Notes under the pieces: model-generated
Seen by the model: only the letters and a program-made list of their open reading frames with translations
What the model was told of the DNA's origin: nothing
The model's database searches: none
Position numbers and translations under genes: made by a program
Origin: Sphaerimonospora thailandensis
GTDB lineage: Bacteria > Actinomycetota > Actinomycetes > Streptosporangiales > Streptosporangiaceae
Length of the DNA: 64,000 bases
Reading direction: 5' to 3'
NCBI RefSeq assembly: GCF_016863115.1
Contig: NZ_BOOG01000004.1
Span: 1-64,000, forward strand
Shown: piece by piece, positions 1 through 8,435 of the stretch
Position numbering within the stretch: position 1 is the stretch's first letter
Layout: the number at the start of each line of letters is the position of its first letter

Positions 1-16
1 CCCCCCCCCCCCCCCC
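1..16. repeat. poly-C homopolymer at window edge
   Basis: The window opens with 16 consecutive C bases, and the end of the first gene follows about 40 bases later. Such a run in a GC-rich genome is prone to length error; it may be a contig edge or assembly artefact. Confidence 0.9.
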
Positions 17-55
17 ACGGGGAGAGCGGCACCGCGTGCCGGAGAAGGGATCGCG

Positions 56-1723
56 TCAGAGGCCGAAGGCCAGCAGGACTGAGCCGCGGCCGGGGTTGGG
101 GTACGGGGTGAACATGTAGCCGGACTGCACGAAGAGCATGCCGTGCGAGACGACCGCCCCGCCCGCGCCGGACACCGCACCGCCGCGTCCCGGCAGGCCG
201 TTGACGCCGTCGACCGGTGTCATCGTGTCGTAGGTCCACAGCACCTTGCCGGTGCGCGCGGAGTAGGCCCGCATCTTGCCGTCCATGCTGCCCAGCCAGA
301 CCAGACCGGGCGTCGTGGTCACCGCGGGCCCGTGGCCGAGCTGGCAGACAGCGGGGTACTGCGCCGCGCCGCCGGTGGTGCAGCCGTCCTCCGGATTGGG
401 GGTCTTCCAGATGACGTGGCCGTTGGCCGGGTCGAGGGCGAACAGCGTGCCCGGCCTGCCCATGTACGTCGAGACGTACAGCCGTCTGCCGTCGAAGCTG
501 GTGCCCCACTGGATGCCGGACAGGCCACCGCCGGGCATCGGCTCGGACAGCTGGCGCTGCCAGACGATCTCCCCGGTCCTGGCGTCGAGCACGTGGAAGA
601 CGCCGGACTTCTGCCCGATGCCGATCAGGCGTCTGCCACCCGCGCTGAAGATGTTGGGAGCGGCGCCCAGATCGAAGTCGAGCGCGGTGCCGTCCGGCAG
701 GTTCGGGCAATATTGCCGGTCCTCAGGGGTGGGGATCGAGCATTCCATCCGCCAGGTGTCGACGTCGGTCATCTTGCGGGTCCAGCGGGCTTTGCCGGTG
801 GTGATGTCCAGCGCCAGCACCGAGTCGTAGTCGCCCCCGCTTCCGGTGTAGTTCTGCCCGGTCCCGACGTACAGGGTCCGGGTGAACGGGTCGATGGCCG
901 GGGTGCTCCACACGCCCGCACCGGACGGTTCGTACCTGGGCCGGCCGTTCGGCCAGGTGCCGTTCTGCTCGGGCTCGGGCACCGTGTAGTAGCGCCAGAC
1001 CAGGTCGCCGGTCTCGGCGTCCAGGGCGTCGACATGGCCCCGGAAGGTGCAGCAGGGGAAGTCCTTGCCGATGATGTTCTGGCCGCTGGAGACGCCGACG
1101 TAGACGCGGTTCCCGTAGACGATCGGCGAGCTGGTCAGGCCGGCGGCCACCTGGTCGTCCAGCTGCTTCCACCAGACCAGCTTGCCGGTGCGCTGGCTCA
1201 GTGCGTAGAAGGAGCCCCGGCCGTCGCCGAAGTACACCTTGCCCCGCGCGACCGCGGGCCCGTCCTGCACCACGGCGCCCCGGCCGGGCGGGCCGACCGT
1301 GCTCAGGTCGAAGTCCCATTTCGCGGCGCCGGTCCGCGCGTTACGGGCGTAGAAGTGGCCGTCGGGGGCGCCGAAGTAGACGGTGTCACCGACGACGGCG
1401 GGCTGACTGTGCGGCGTGCCCGCGTTCTCGGGGTAGGCGAACGCCCACTTCAGCTTCAGCCGGCGCACGTTGCCCGGAGTGATCCGATGTTCGAAGGCGT
1501 TGAAGCGCGAGCCGCTCAGGTCCTTCTGCCAGCTGGGCCAGTCGCCTCCCGGCAGCCGGCCCGGGAAGAGCCCGGCCGTGTCGGCCACGCTGGTGTCGGC
1601 CGTGGCGGTGCTCCCGTCGCCGGGCTCGGCGGACGCGCCCGGCGTGCCCAGCAGTACGGCCAGGCACGAGGCGGCCACCACCGCGAGGGCTCTCAGCGAC
1701 TTCGTTCGCTGTTTCCGATGCAT
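56..1723 (-). CDS. secreted PQQ-type beta-propeller (quinoprotein dehydrogenase-like)
   Basis: The 555-residue product has a basic start, a hydrophobic stretch and an A-S-A cleavage site near residue 32, so it is exported. The rest is a run of propeller blades with the tryptophan-docking pattern (for example GDLVWRYY, GEIVWQR, GKVLWTYD) typical of PQQ-binding dehydrogenases and polyvinyl-alcohol dehydrogenase. A vicinal Cys-Cys pair near residue 225 (FPCCTF) matches the disulfide ring that sits over PQQ in alcohol quinoproteins. No CxxCH haem motif is visible, so electrons would have to pass to a separate acceptor. The ATG at 1723 fits the signal peptide. It lies downstream of, and on the same strand as, the secreted esterase. 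A role in oxidising an extracellular alcohol is inference; a non-enzymatic PQQ-repeat protein is possible. Confidence 0.8.
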   Translation of the reverse strand: MHRKQRTKSLRALAVVAASCLAVLLGTPGASAEPGDGSTATADTSVADTAGLFPGRLPGGDWPSWQKDLSGSRFNAFEHRITPGNVRRLKLKWAFAYPENAGTPHSQPAVVGDTVYFGAPDGHFYARNARTGAAKWDFDLSTVGPPGRGAVVQDGPAVARGKVYFGDGRGSFYALSQRTGKLVWWKQLDDQVAAGLTSSPIVYGNRVYVGVSSGQNIIGKDFPCCTFRGHVDALDAETGDLVWRYYTVPEPEQNGTWPNGRPRYEPSGAGVWSTPAIDPFTRTLYVGTGQNYTGSGGDYDSVLALDITTGKARWTRKMTDVDTWRMECSIPTPEDRQYCPNLPDGTALDFDLGAAPNIFSAGGRRLIGIGQKSGVFHVLDARTGEIVWQRQLSEPMPGGGLSGIQWGTSFDGRRLYVSTYMGRPGTLFALDPANGHVIWKTPNPEDGCTTGGAAQYPAVCQLGHGPAVTTTPGLVWLGSMDGKMRAYSARTGKVLWTYDTMTPVDGVNGLPGRGGAVSGAGGAVVSHGMLFVQSGYMFTPYPNPGRGSVLLAFGL

Positions 1724-1750
1724 TCCCGTCTCTTCTCATCGTTGGGGGGG

Positions 1751-1784
1751 AGGCCCGGACCCCCGCGTACGGGAGGCCGGGCCT
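1751..1784 (-). terminator. possible hairpin between esterase and propeller gene
   Basis: AGGCCCGG at 1751-1758 pairs perfectly with CCGGGCCT at 1777-1784 across an 18-base loop, in the 76-base gap after the esterase stop. No T-tract follows on the transcribed strand, so it could be a weak terminator or an attenuator. Confidence 0.35.
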
Positions 1785-1799
1785 GTGAGGGACGGCCGT

Positions 1800-3434
1800 T
1801 CAGCGGGTGAACGGGGCGTGCTTGTTCCAGAAACCGCAGTTGTGCTGCTTGGAGATCTCCTCCGTCAACTGGCTGTCACCCGCCGGCGCCAGCGACATGA
1901 CGGTGGGGTGGTGGCGGGTGAACCTGGGCCAGTACGGCGCGCCGTCGACCGTCGGGTCGCCGGTGCGGGCGAACCCGGTCCACTGGGTGACCAGTTGCGT
2001 GGCGAAGACCCGCTGGTTGGCGCTCACGTCGGCGCCGGGCGGCGCGAGCAGGAACGGCACCTCGTTGACGTGGTACGAGCCGTTCGGCTTGGTCGCGTCC
2101 AGGAAGAACATCGGCGGCGCGTCGGCGTTGTCGACCTGGAAGGCGTAGACGGGGATGCGGCGGGCCAGCCGTTCGTGGTTGAGCAGGGCGGGACAGACCG
2201 AGTTGGAGTCGGCCACGATGGTGCGGGAGGCGATGAACGCCGCCGGCTCGGGGAACCGGTTCAGGGGGTAGCGCCTGAACACCTCGGGGGCGAGGCGGCC
2301 GTACTGCTCCCTGACCAGGGCCTCGTACTCCTCCGGAGTGTTCGCGACCTGGAGTTGCACCTCGTCGCGGTCGACGCCGTGCATGAGGGCGACGTTGTTG
2401 ACACGCCCCCTGGCGAACGCCTCTCCGGGCGACATCGGCAGGATCTCGCCGTCGACGATCGGGGCCAGCGTGCCCTTGTCGGGGCCGATGCCGTCGCCGG
2501 CCTTCTCCAGCAGCGTCTTGACGGGCACCGCGCGCAGGCAGGCGGCCACGTCGGCGGCGCCGCCGCAGCCGACCGCCGCGGCGAAGCGGTCGCCCGTCGC
2601 CTCCGCCTCCTTCAGGGTCGGCAGGTCCGACTTGCAGTCCTGCGGCTGCCACATACTGTCCTTGCCCAGCAGCGAGTTGTACTCGCCGCTCTGGGCGATC
2701 CCCTTCTGGAACAGTCCCTTGGCGGCCGGTGAGGTGGTCTGGGCGCACACGCTGGACCCGCCGGCGGACGCGCCGTAGATGGTCACGTTCCCGGGGTCTC
2801 CGCCGAACCGGGAGATGTTGCCGCGCACCCAGCGCAGCGCCTCCTGCTGGTCGCGCAGGGCGTAGTTCCCCGAGCGCGCGCCCAACGACCGGTGCGCGAG
2901 AAACCCGAGGATGCCGAGCCGGTAGTCGACGCTGACATGCACGATGTTCCCCGTACGGGCGAGGTGCGCGCCGTCGGAGGACGCGCCGAGCCGGAAGCCG
3001 CCGCCGTGGAACTCCACCATGACCGGCAGCGCCTTGCGGCCGGTGTCCGCCGGCGCGGCGATGTTCAGCTTCAGGCAGTCCTCGTCGGTCGACTCGGGGG
3101 TGAGGAACTCCGGTTGCGGGCAGGGGGTGCCTGTCGCCGTCGCCTGGAGGAGCGTCGTCCACGGGGCGTGCGGCCTGGGCGGCGCCCAGCGCAGCTCACC
3201 CGTGGGCGGCTCGGCGTAGGGGACCGCGAGCCATGTCTTGACGCCGTCGGCCGACAGGCCGCAGACCGGGCCCTTGTCGGTCTGGATCGTCGTGCCGGGC
3301 GCGCACGCGACGGCCGTACGCGCGGCGGTGGAGGGGGATGCCACGGCCGTCGGCGCCGCCGCGGCGACCGTGGTCACGGCCATGAGGAGTGACACGATCA
3401 CGGCGAGGGTGCGTTGCCGTTTCTCCGTCTTCAT
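1800..3434 (-). CDS. secreted type-B carboxylesterase
   Basis: This is a 544-residue alpha/beta hydrolase of the carboxylesterase/lipase type-B family, exported by an N-terminal signal peptide rich in Ala and Val. The nucleophile elbow is G-A-S-A-G-G near residue 221 (family consensus GESAGG). An acid near residue 356 (VDRDEVQ) and the histidine region HVNEVPF near residue 455 complete the expected triad, and GNYALRDQQEALRWV is the usual pre-elbow block. The ATG at 3434 was chosen over an upstream in-frame ATG at 3524 because it is preceded by AAGGAAA at good spacing and begins directly with the signal peptide. It would hydrolyse extracellular esters; the substrate cannot be read from the sequence. 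Confidence 0.88.
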   Translation of the reverse strand: MKTEKRQRTLAVIVSLLMAVTTVAAAAPTAVASPSTAARTAVACAPGTTIQTDKGPVCGLSADGVKTWLAVPYAEPPTGELRWAPPRPHAPWTTLLQATATGTPCPQPEFLTPESTDEDCLKLNIAAPADTGRKALPVMVEFHGGGFRLGASSDGAHLARTGNIVHVSVDYRLGILGFLAHRSLGARSGNYALRDQQEALRWVRGNISRFGGDPGNVTIYGASAGGSSVCAQTTSPAAKGLFQKGIAQSGEYNSLLGKDSMWQPQDCKSDLPTLKEAEATGDRFAAAVGCGGAADVAACLRAVPVKTLLEKAGDGIGPDKGTLAPIVDGEILPMSPGEAFARGRVNNVALMHGVDRDEVQLQVANTPEEYEALVREQYGRLAPEVFRRYPLNRFPEPAAFIASRTIVADSNSVCPALLNHERLARRIPVYAFQVDNADAPPMFFLDATKPNGSYHVNEVPFLLAPPGADVSANQRVFATQLVTQWTGFARTGDPTVDGAPYWPRFTRHHPTVMSLAPAGDSQLTEEISKQHNCGFWNKHAPFTR

Positions 3435-3548
3435 ATGGTTTCCTTGGTGAACCGACAATAGAACGGGGTGAGCCGCCGGGGCATCCACCCGTGACCGTTC
3501 TGGGCCTGTTGGGCGATTGCGCACGAATGTACGCCCCGATGACTGATC

Positions 3549-3579
3549 GTATAAGAAATCAGTAAGGAGAATTTGTCAA
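3549..3579 (-). promoter_or_regulatory. candidate promoter for the esterase
   Basis: On the minus strand a perfect TTGACA (3574-3579) is followed 18-20 bases downstream by TTATAC/TATACG (3548-3554). Spacing is slightly long for a housekeeping sigma factor, but no better candidate is seen upstream of 3434. Confidence 0.45.
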
Positions 3580-4095
3580 GTCTTACCGGCGGAGTCGGGG
3601 GACCGTCGTTAAGCCGGACACGACTCCCCAAATGATGTCCGTCATCGATTCAGTCGTGATGCGCATACACACTTGACTTGATGGTACCGGACGTTCTGGT
3701 TTGTCCTTCGCAGGTGATTGTCGCATCACCGGTGGGCTCAAGGCCCGGCCATCGGCGGCGGCATCTTGTCAAGTTTCGAGTACGTACGTTCTACATGATC
3801 CGGACCTGCGATATGCCGACATCAGGCGGCGAGCCGGATTCGAATACACCATCCGGTAGCCACCGGAAACATCAATTACATTCCGTGACGAGTCACAGCA
3901 CGCATAACCATCAGTCATAATCAGAATTACACGCTGAAATAGGTCCTTTATCCGACAAAGCGCCCATCTTGCCGATGGACCTCGATCTTCCTCCGGTAAG
4001 CTGCCGCTCATGTTGTGCCGCAGCCTCCGATCGGGGCGGGTTACCGCTATTTCTTCCCTCATTGAGATGCGGTTTTCCCAGGACAAGGAGACGTT
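3580..4095. other. gene-free divergent intergenic region
   Basis: No convincing gene lies here. The 3820-3960 part is visibly richer in A+T than its surroundings, as expected for a promoter region reading right into the ABC importer operon. Short TTGTCAAG-like words recur (3573-3580 and 3766-3773), with CTTGACTT at about 3672; whether they are operators is unknown. Confidence 0.5.
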
Positions 4096-5085
4096 ATGAG
4101 AATCGGGACCGTCATCCGTACGTCCCTCGCCGGGCTCGCCGCGGTCGTCACGCTTGCCGCGTGCGGCGGTTCTGGAACAGATGAAGCGAGTGCCGGCGAC
4201 AGTGCCGGTGGCCTCGAGAAAACCACGCTCAACCTCGGTGTCGTGCCCGTCCCCTCGGCGGCGCCGCTGTTCCTGGCGTTGGAGAGAGGATTCTTCGAGG
4301 AAGAGGGCCTGACCATCAAGACGGAGACCATCCAGGCTCCGCAGGCGGTCATGCCCAAGATTCTGAATGGCAGCATGGACGCCTTCCTCACCACCTATGT
4401 CTCGCTGATCTCCATCCAGGACTCCGGCGCCGCCAAGTTGAAGATGCTCGTCGAGTCCCAGCAGGGAGCTCCTGGCATAAACGGCCTCTACGTCACCGAA
4501 GACTCCCCGGTGAAGTCGCTTCAGGACCTCAAGGGCAAGACGGTCGCGGTGAACGTGCTCAAGGCCCTCGGCGAGGTCACCGTCAGCGCTCACCTGAAAG
4601 TCGCCGGACTGGCTCCGACCGATGTGAAGTTCGTGCCCATCCCCTTCGACCAGCAGCTCGCCGCGCTGAAGTCGGGACAGGTCGACGCCGCCTGGCTCAG
4701 CGAGCCCTACATCTCGGCGGCGCGGAAGGACCTCGGGGCGGTCCAGCTGGTCGACACCCTGAGCGGCCCGACGGCCGACCTGCCGCTGGACGGCTGGGGC
4801 GCCACCGCCGACTGGGTCGAGAAGTACCCGAAGACCGCCGCCGCGTTCCAGCGAGCGATCGGCAAGGCCCAGCAGATCGCCGCGTCCGACCGCGAGGCGC
4901 TCAACCAGGTGATCCCGACCTTCACTCAGATCCCGGCCGAGGTGGCCTCCACCATGTCGATGGGCACCTTCTCCACCTCGCTCGACGCCACCCGGACCCA
5001 GCGTGTGGCCGACCTGATGGCGGAGTTCGGCATCACGAAGACCAAGATCGACGCCAACCAGCTCGTGGCGGCCCCGCCGCAATGA
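4096..5085 (+). CDS. ABC importer substrate-binding lipoprotein (SsuA/TauA/THI5-like)
   Basis: This is a 329-residue extracytoplasmic solute-binding protein. The signal sequence ends in a lipobox L-A-A-C with the lipidated Cys at residue 23. The mature part begins LNLGVVPVPSAAPLFLALER and continues FFEEEGLTI, the classic start of nitrate/sulfonate/taurine-type binding proteins; later SGQVDAAWLSEPY is the usual second-lobe motif. AAGGAGACGTT sits just before the ATG. It is the first gene of a three-gene operon and its stop overlaps the next start as ATGA. The ligand is not evident: sulfonates, pyrimidine thiamine precursors or other small anions are all handled by relatives. Confidence 0.88.
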   Translation: MRIGTVIRTSLAGLAAVVTLAACGGSGTDEASAGDSAGGLEKTTLNLGVVPVPSAAPLFLALERGFFEEEGLTIKTETIQAPQAVMPKILNGSMDAFLTTYVSLISIQDSGAAKLKMLVESQQGAPGINGLYVTEDSPVKSLQDLKGKTVAVNVLKALGEVTVSAHLKVAGLAPTDVKFVPIPFDQQLAALKSGQVDAAWLSEPYISAARKDLGAVQLVDTLSGPTADLPLDGWGATADWVEKYPKTAAAFQRAIGKAQQIAASDREALNQVIPTFTQIPAEVASTMSMGTFSTSLDATRTQRVADLMAEFGITKTKIDANQLVAAPPQ

Positions 5086-5864
5086 GGGCACGGACGATCC
5101 TCCGCGGCGCCATCGGCGTCGCGGGGTTTGTTCTCGTCATGGAGGCCCTCGGCAGGACCGGGGTGATCGATCCCTACACGGTGCCGCTGGCGTCGGACGT
5201 GCTGGCCAAGACGGTCGTCCTGGCGGGGGACGCCGCGTTCCTCGCCAAGGTCGGCGACACGCTGTCGGCTGCGGTCATCGGGCTGCTGCTGGCCATCGCG
5301 ATCGCCGTACCCGCCGGAGTGGTCCTGGGCACGCTGCCGAGGGTGGAGACGGCGGTGCGGCCGCTGGTGGAGTTTCTGCGGCCCATCCCCTCGGTGGCCC
5401 TGATCCCGCTGGCGTTGTTCGTGTTCACCGGCGGCGCCCAGGCGGAGATCGCGCTGATCGTGTTCACCTCGTCCTGGCCCCTGCTGATCAACACCTGGTA
5501 CGGCGTGCGGGATGTGGACCCGCTGGCCAAGGAGACCATGCGCAGCTTCGGTTTCGGCCCGGCGGCGATCGTGGCGCGGGTGCTGCTGCCCAGCGCCGCG
5601 CCGTTCATCCTCACCGGAGTGCGGATCGCCGCCTCGGTCACGTTGATCGTGGCGGTGAGCGTGGAGCTGGTCGCGGGCGGCGACAGCGGGATCGGCACGT
5701 TCCTGACCGATCAGGGCACCGCCGGGGTGAACCGGCGTGATGTGATGCTGGCGGCGGTGGCATGGACCGGAATGATCGGGTTGCTGGTCAACGTCGCGCT
5801 GGTGGCCGCCGAGCGCCGGCTGTTTCGCCGGCATCACGCCCGTACCGGGCAGGAGGCGGCATGA
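5082..5864 (+). CDS. ABC importer permease (SsuC/TauC-like), first
   Basis: This 260-residue, highly hydrophobic protein has about six membrane segments. The BPD-transporter EAA-type loop is recognisable around TMRSFGFGPAAIVARVLLP, which couples the permease to its ATPase. It starts inside the stop of the binding-protein gene (ATGA) and ends inside the start of the second permease, so translation is coupled. Importers of this family usually use a homodimer of one permease; two different permease genes suggest a heterodimer. Confidence 0.87.
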   Translation: MRARTILRGAIGVAGFVLVMEALGRTGVIDPYTVPLASDVLAKTVVLAGDAAFLAKVGDTLSAAVIGLLLAIAIAVPAGVVLGTLPRVETAVRPLVEFLRPIPSVALIPLALFVFTGGAQAEIALIVFTSSWPLLINTWYGVRDVDPLAKETMRSFGFGPAAIVARVLLPSAAPFILTGVRIAASVTLIVAVSVELVAGGDSGIGTFLTDQGTAGVNRRDVMLAAVAWTGMIGLLVNVALVAAERRLFRRHHARTGQEAA

Positions 5865-6643
5865 GGCTCCTGAGAGGTCTGGCCCGGCTGTGGGTCGTGC
5901 CGGTGGCGTTGGCGGCGTGGGAGGTGCTCACCCGCCTGGCGCAGGCTCCCTATTTTCCTCCGCCGTCGACGATCGCGGCCCGGTCGCATGAGCTGTGGTT
6001 CAGCGGGCCGGCCGCACGGTTGTTCCTCAGCGACGAGGCGGTGCGGCATCTGCTGCCGAGCCTGTGGCGGCTGGTGGTCGGCTGGGCCGGCGCCTGCCTG
6101 GCCGGTGTGCTGGTGGGCATCGCGGTGGGCAGGTCGCGGCGGCTGGCCGAGTACGTCAACCCGCTGATTCATTTCGGCCGGTCGATCCCGCCGCCGACCC
6201 TGCTGCCGATCTTTTTGGTGTTGTTCGGGGTGGGCACCCCGACCCAGCTGGCCGCGATCGTGTTCGGAGTGTTGTGGCCGGTGCTGCTGAACAGCGTGGA
6301 CGGGGCACGGGACGTGGACCGGCAGTATCTGGAGACCGCTGACGTGTTCCGCCTGTCCCGCGGCCAGCGGCTGTGGCGGATCATTTTGCCGGCCGCGGCG
6401 CCGAAGGTCTTCGCCGGGTTACGGCTGAGCGTGTCCCTGGCACTGGTCATGATGATCATCTCCGAGCTGGTCGGCAGCACCGAGGGGATCGGGTACCGGA
6501 TGCTGCAGGACGCGCTCGACATTCCCGCGATGTGGACGGCCATCGTGCTGATCGGGGTCCTGGGTTTCGTGCTCAACGCCGCGTTCGTGAGAGCCGAACG
6601 GTGGCTCCTCGCCTGGCACTACGGCGCCAGGAAATCCACATGA
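5861..6643 (+). CDS. ABC importer permease (SsuC/TauC-like), second
   Basis: This is a second 260-residue permease related to the preceding one, with the coupling loop around TADVFRLSRGQRLWRIILPA. The ATG at 5861 has AGGAGG directly upstream and overlaps the previous stop as ATGA; longer in-frame starts upstream have no such support. No ATP-binding subunit follows: the next gene is unrelated. The importer must borrow an ATPase encoded elsewhere, or the operon has lost it. Confidence 0.87.
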   Translation: MRLLRGLARLWVVPVALAAWEVLTRLAQAPYFPPPSTIAARSHELWFSGPAARLFLSDEAVRHLLPSLWRLVVGWAGACLAGVLVGIAVGRSRRLAEYVNPLIHFGRSIPPPTLLPIFLVLFGVGTPTQLAAIVFGVLWPVLLNSVDGARDVDRQYLETADVFRLSRGQRLWRIILPAAAPKVFAGLRLSVSLALVMMIISELVGSTEGIGYRMLQDALDIPAMWTAIVLIGVLGFVLNAAFVRAERWLLAWHYGARKST

Positions 6644-6674
6644 CGAAGATGCTCGCTGTGAACTTGATACACGC

Positions 6675-8435
6675 TTGACGGTGACACCTGATTGTCCTAG
6701 TTTGTCGGTTGTGCGAGATGACAGCAGGAGCGGATCACACACGTCGGATGTGATCCCCCAGAAGATCGTCGCCCGGCTGCGAGTCGGCCGGGCCTGGACC
6801 GTCGAACTGCACGGCGGGTTGGGCTTCGCCGCCGGTCGGCTCGGCACGTGGCTGGGTGTACGCGAGACGGCCGTCGGTCCGGTGCTCCGGGTCGAGGTAC
6901 GGCTCGCGCGAGGCGTCGCCGACGCCGCCCCGCTGTGGGACTTCGTCCGGGAGCGGCAGCGGCAGGAGGTCCTCCTCGGACGTTGGGTGCACGACCCGGA
7001 CACGGGTGTGCTGGCACTGGTGGCGGAGCTCCCGATCACCGGGGGCGCCTCCTGCGTGCCGACGCTCGCCCGTTGTGTCGCGGAGTTGGTCTACGAGGCC
7101 GAGGCGATGGCCGCCATCGGGGTCCCCGAACTGGAGCTCGGCGCGGCCACCGCGCTGACCGCGATCAACGGGCGCCTGCGGGACAGGCCGCACCGCATCG
7201 CCACCCACCTGCGCGTCGCGAAGAGCGGACGCACGACGGTGGAGACCGTGCTCGATGAGGCCAGGACCGCCCTTCGCGCCCGCCCCGGCGAACACACCTG
7301 CGCGATCAGGCTGGACCGTCATCCCCGCCTGGGCTGGGGGGTGCGGCTCGCGGCGGCACCCGGCGACGCCGTTTGGCGGCCCAAGGAGACGGGCGGCTGG
7401 GGGAACATCTCGACGGGAGACGGATTCGTCACCCGGCTCAACCGCCTCGACGAGCAGTTCGCGACGTTCGCACCGGGCAGATGGGCCTTCGACCAGAACG
7501 GCGTGACCTATCGGCTCTTCCTGTCCGCCGCGGTGCTGGACACCGGCGGCGCTCACGCCGTCGAAGCGGTGATCGCGCTGGCCGAGGCCGTGGCCGTACG
7601 TGCGCTGCCGCCGACGTCGGCGAGGTCGGGACCGCTGCTCGTCGCGACGAGCTGGCCCGGTGACGACACGGCCGGACAGGACACGGCCGGACAGGACGCG
7701 TGCCCCTTCGACGCCGCCGACATTCCGGAGCACCCGAATCGGCTCACCGCCTACGAGCTGTACCGGGACCGGCCGGTGGACAAGCCCGGTTCGCTGGCCG
7801 GCACCGTGGTCCTGGTCGAGGTGAGCGACGTCGACGACGACAGGCTCTATGTCATCCCCGAGTCGTGGGCGCGAGGTGAGCTGCGCGGCTACGCCACGCT
7901 GTGCCACGCCCGCACCTATCGTGACGTGCTGGTGGACGACGACGCGGTGGAGACCGTGGTAGCCGCCCTGGAACGACGCCTGGAGGACGACGAGCCCGAG
8001 GAGGGTGACGAGGCCGAGGGGGGTGTGGACGCGCGCGAGCTTTTCGCGCGGCGCGTGGCGGAGGACGCGCGCTTCGACACCGATGCGGTCTTCGGTGTCG
8101 AAGGCTGGCGGGACTGGATCCCCAGCGCCGAGGAAAGCTCGGCATGGTTCGCCGAGAGCAAGGTTCCCGTGCTGTGGAGCCGGTTCAAGCGGGTGGACGG
8201 CGCGTGGGGCATCGACTACGACCCGACCGACTATCTGCCCGCTGAAGACAGGGAGCGGATCCTCGCCGAACTGCGGGTCCTCGGTTGCGAGATCCGCGAA
8301 TGCCCGGGACTGGTCCGCCTGTACTGGGACCCCGACCCCGATCTCGTCGCCCGCATCGACGCGGGCGAATGGCCGCCCAGGCCCGAAGCACCGAAACCGG
8401 CTCCCGCGTACGACCGAAGTGAGGAACCGGCATGA
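6675..8435 (+). CDS. unknown protein A of a tandem pair (possible YbjN/TY-Chap-like fold)
   Basis: I do not recognise a named family. The product (up to 586 residues) has an N-terminal region with the pattern GRWVHDPDTGVLALVAELP, then GWGVRL and LNRLDEQFATFAPGRW blocks, and a strongly acidic segment near residue 440 (DDEPEEGDEAEGG). The same blocks appear in the next gene, so the two are diverged homologues. GRW-x-D-x2-x-G followed by an alternating strand and LP resembles YbjN/type-III-chaperone-like (TY-Chap) domains; this is inference from pattern only. The start is uncertain: a TTG at 6675 gives the longest product and GTG codons a little downstream are alternatives. The 3' end overlaps the next gene by four bases. 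Confidence 0.6.
   Translation: MTVTPDCPSLSVVRDDSRSGSHTSDVIPQKIVARLRVGRAWTVELHGGLGFAAGRLGTWLGVRETAVGPVLRVEVRLARGVADAAPLWDFVRERQRQEVLLGRWVHDPDTGVLALVAELPITGGASCVPTLARCVAELVYEAEAMAAIGVPELELGAATALTAINGRLRDRPHRIATHLRVAKSGRTTVETVLDEARTALRARPGEHTCAIRLDRHPRLGWGVRLAAAPGDAVWRPKETGGWGNISTGDGFVTRLNRLDEQFATFAPGRWAFDQNGVTYRLFLSAAVLDTGGAHAVEAVIALAEAVAVRALPPTSARSGPLLVATSWPGDDTAGQDTAGQDACPFDAADIPEHPNRLTAYELYRDRPVDKPGSLAGTVVLVEVSDVDDDRLYVIPESWARGELRGYATLCHARTYRDVLVDDDAVETVVAALERRLEDDEPEEGDEAEGGVDARELFARRVAEDARFDTDAVFGVEGWRDWIPSAEESSAWFAESKVPVLWSRFKRVDGAWGIDYDPTDYLPAEDRERILAELRVLGCEIRECPGLVRLYWDPDPDLVARIDAGEWPPRPEAPKPAPAYDRSEEPA

Noticed and set aside
143-1810. Long open frame opposite the PQQ-propeller gene
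   Set aside because: It is a GC-bias shadow: the translated protein is Arg/Gly/Ala-rich with no signal or motif, while the other strand gives a clear secreted propeller.
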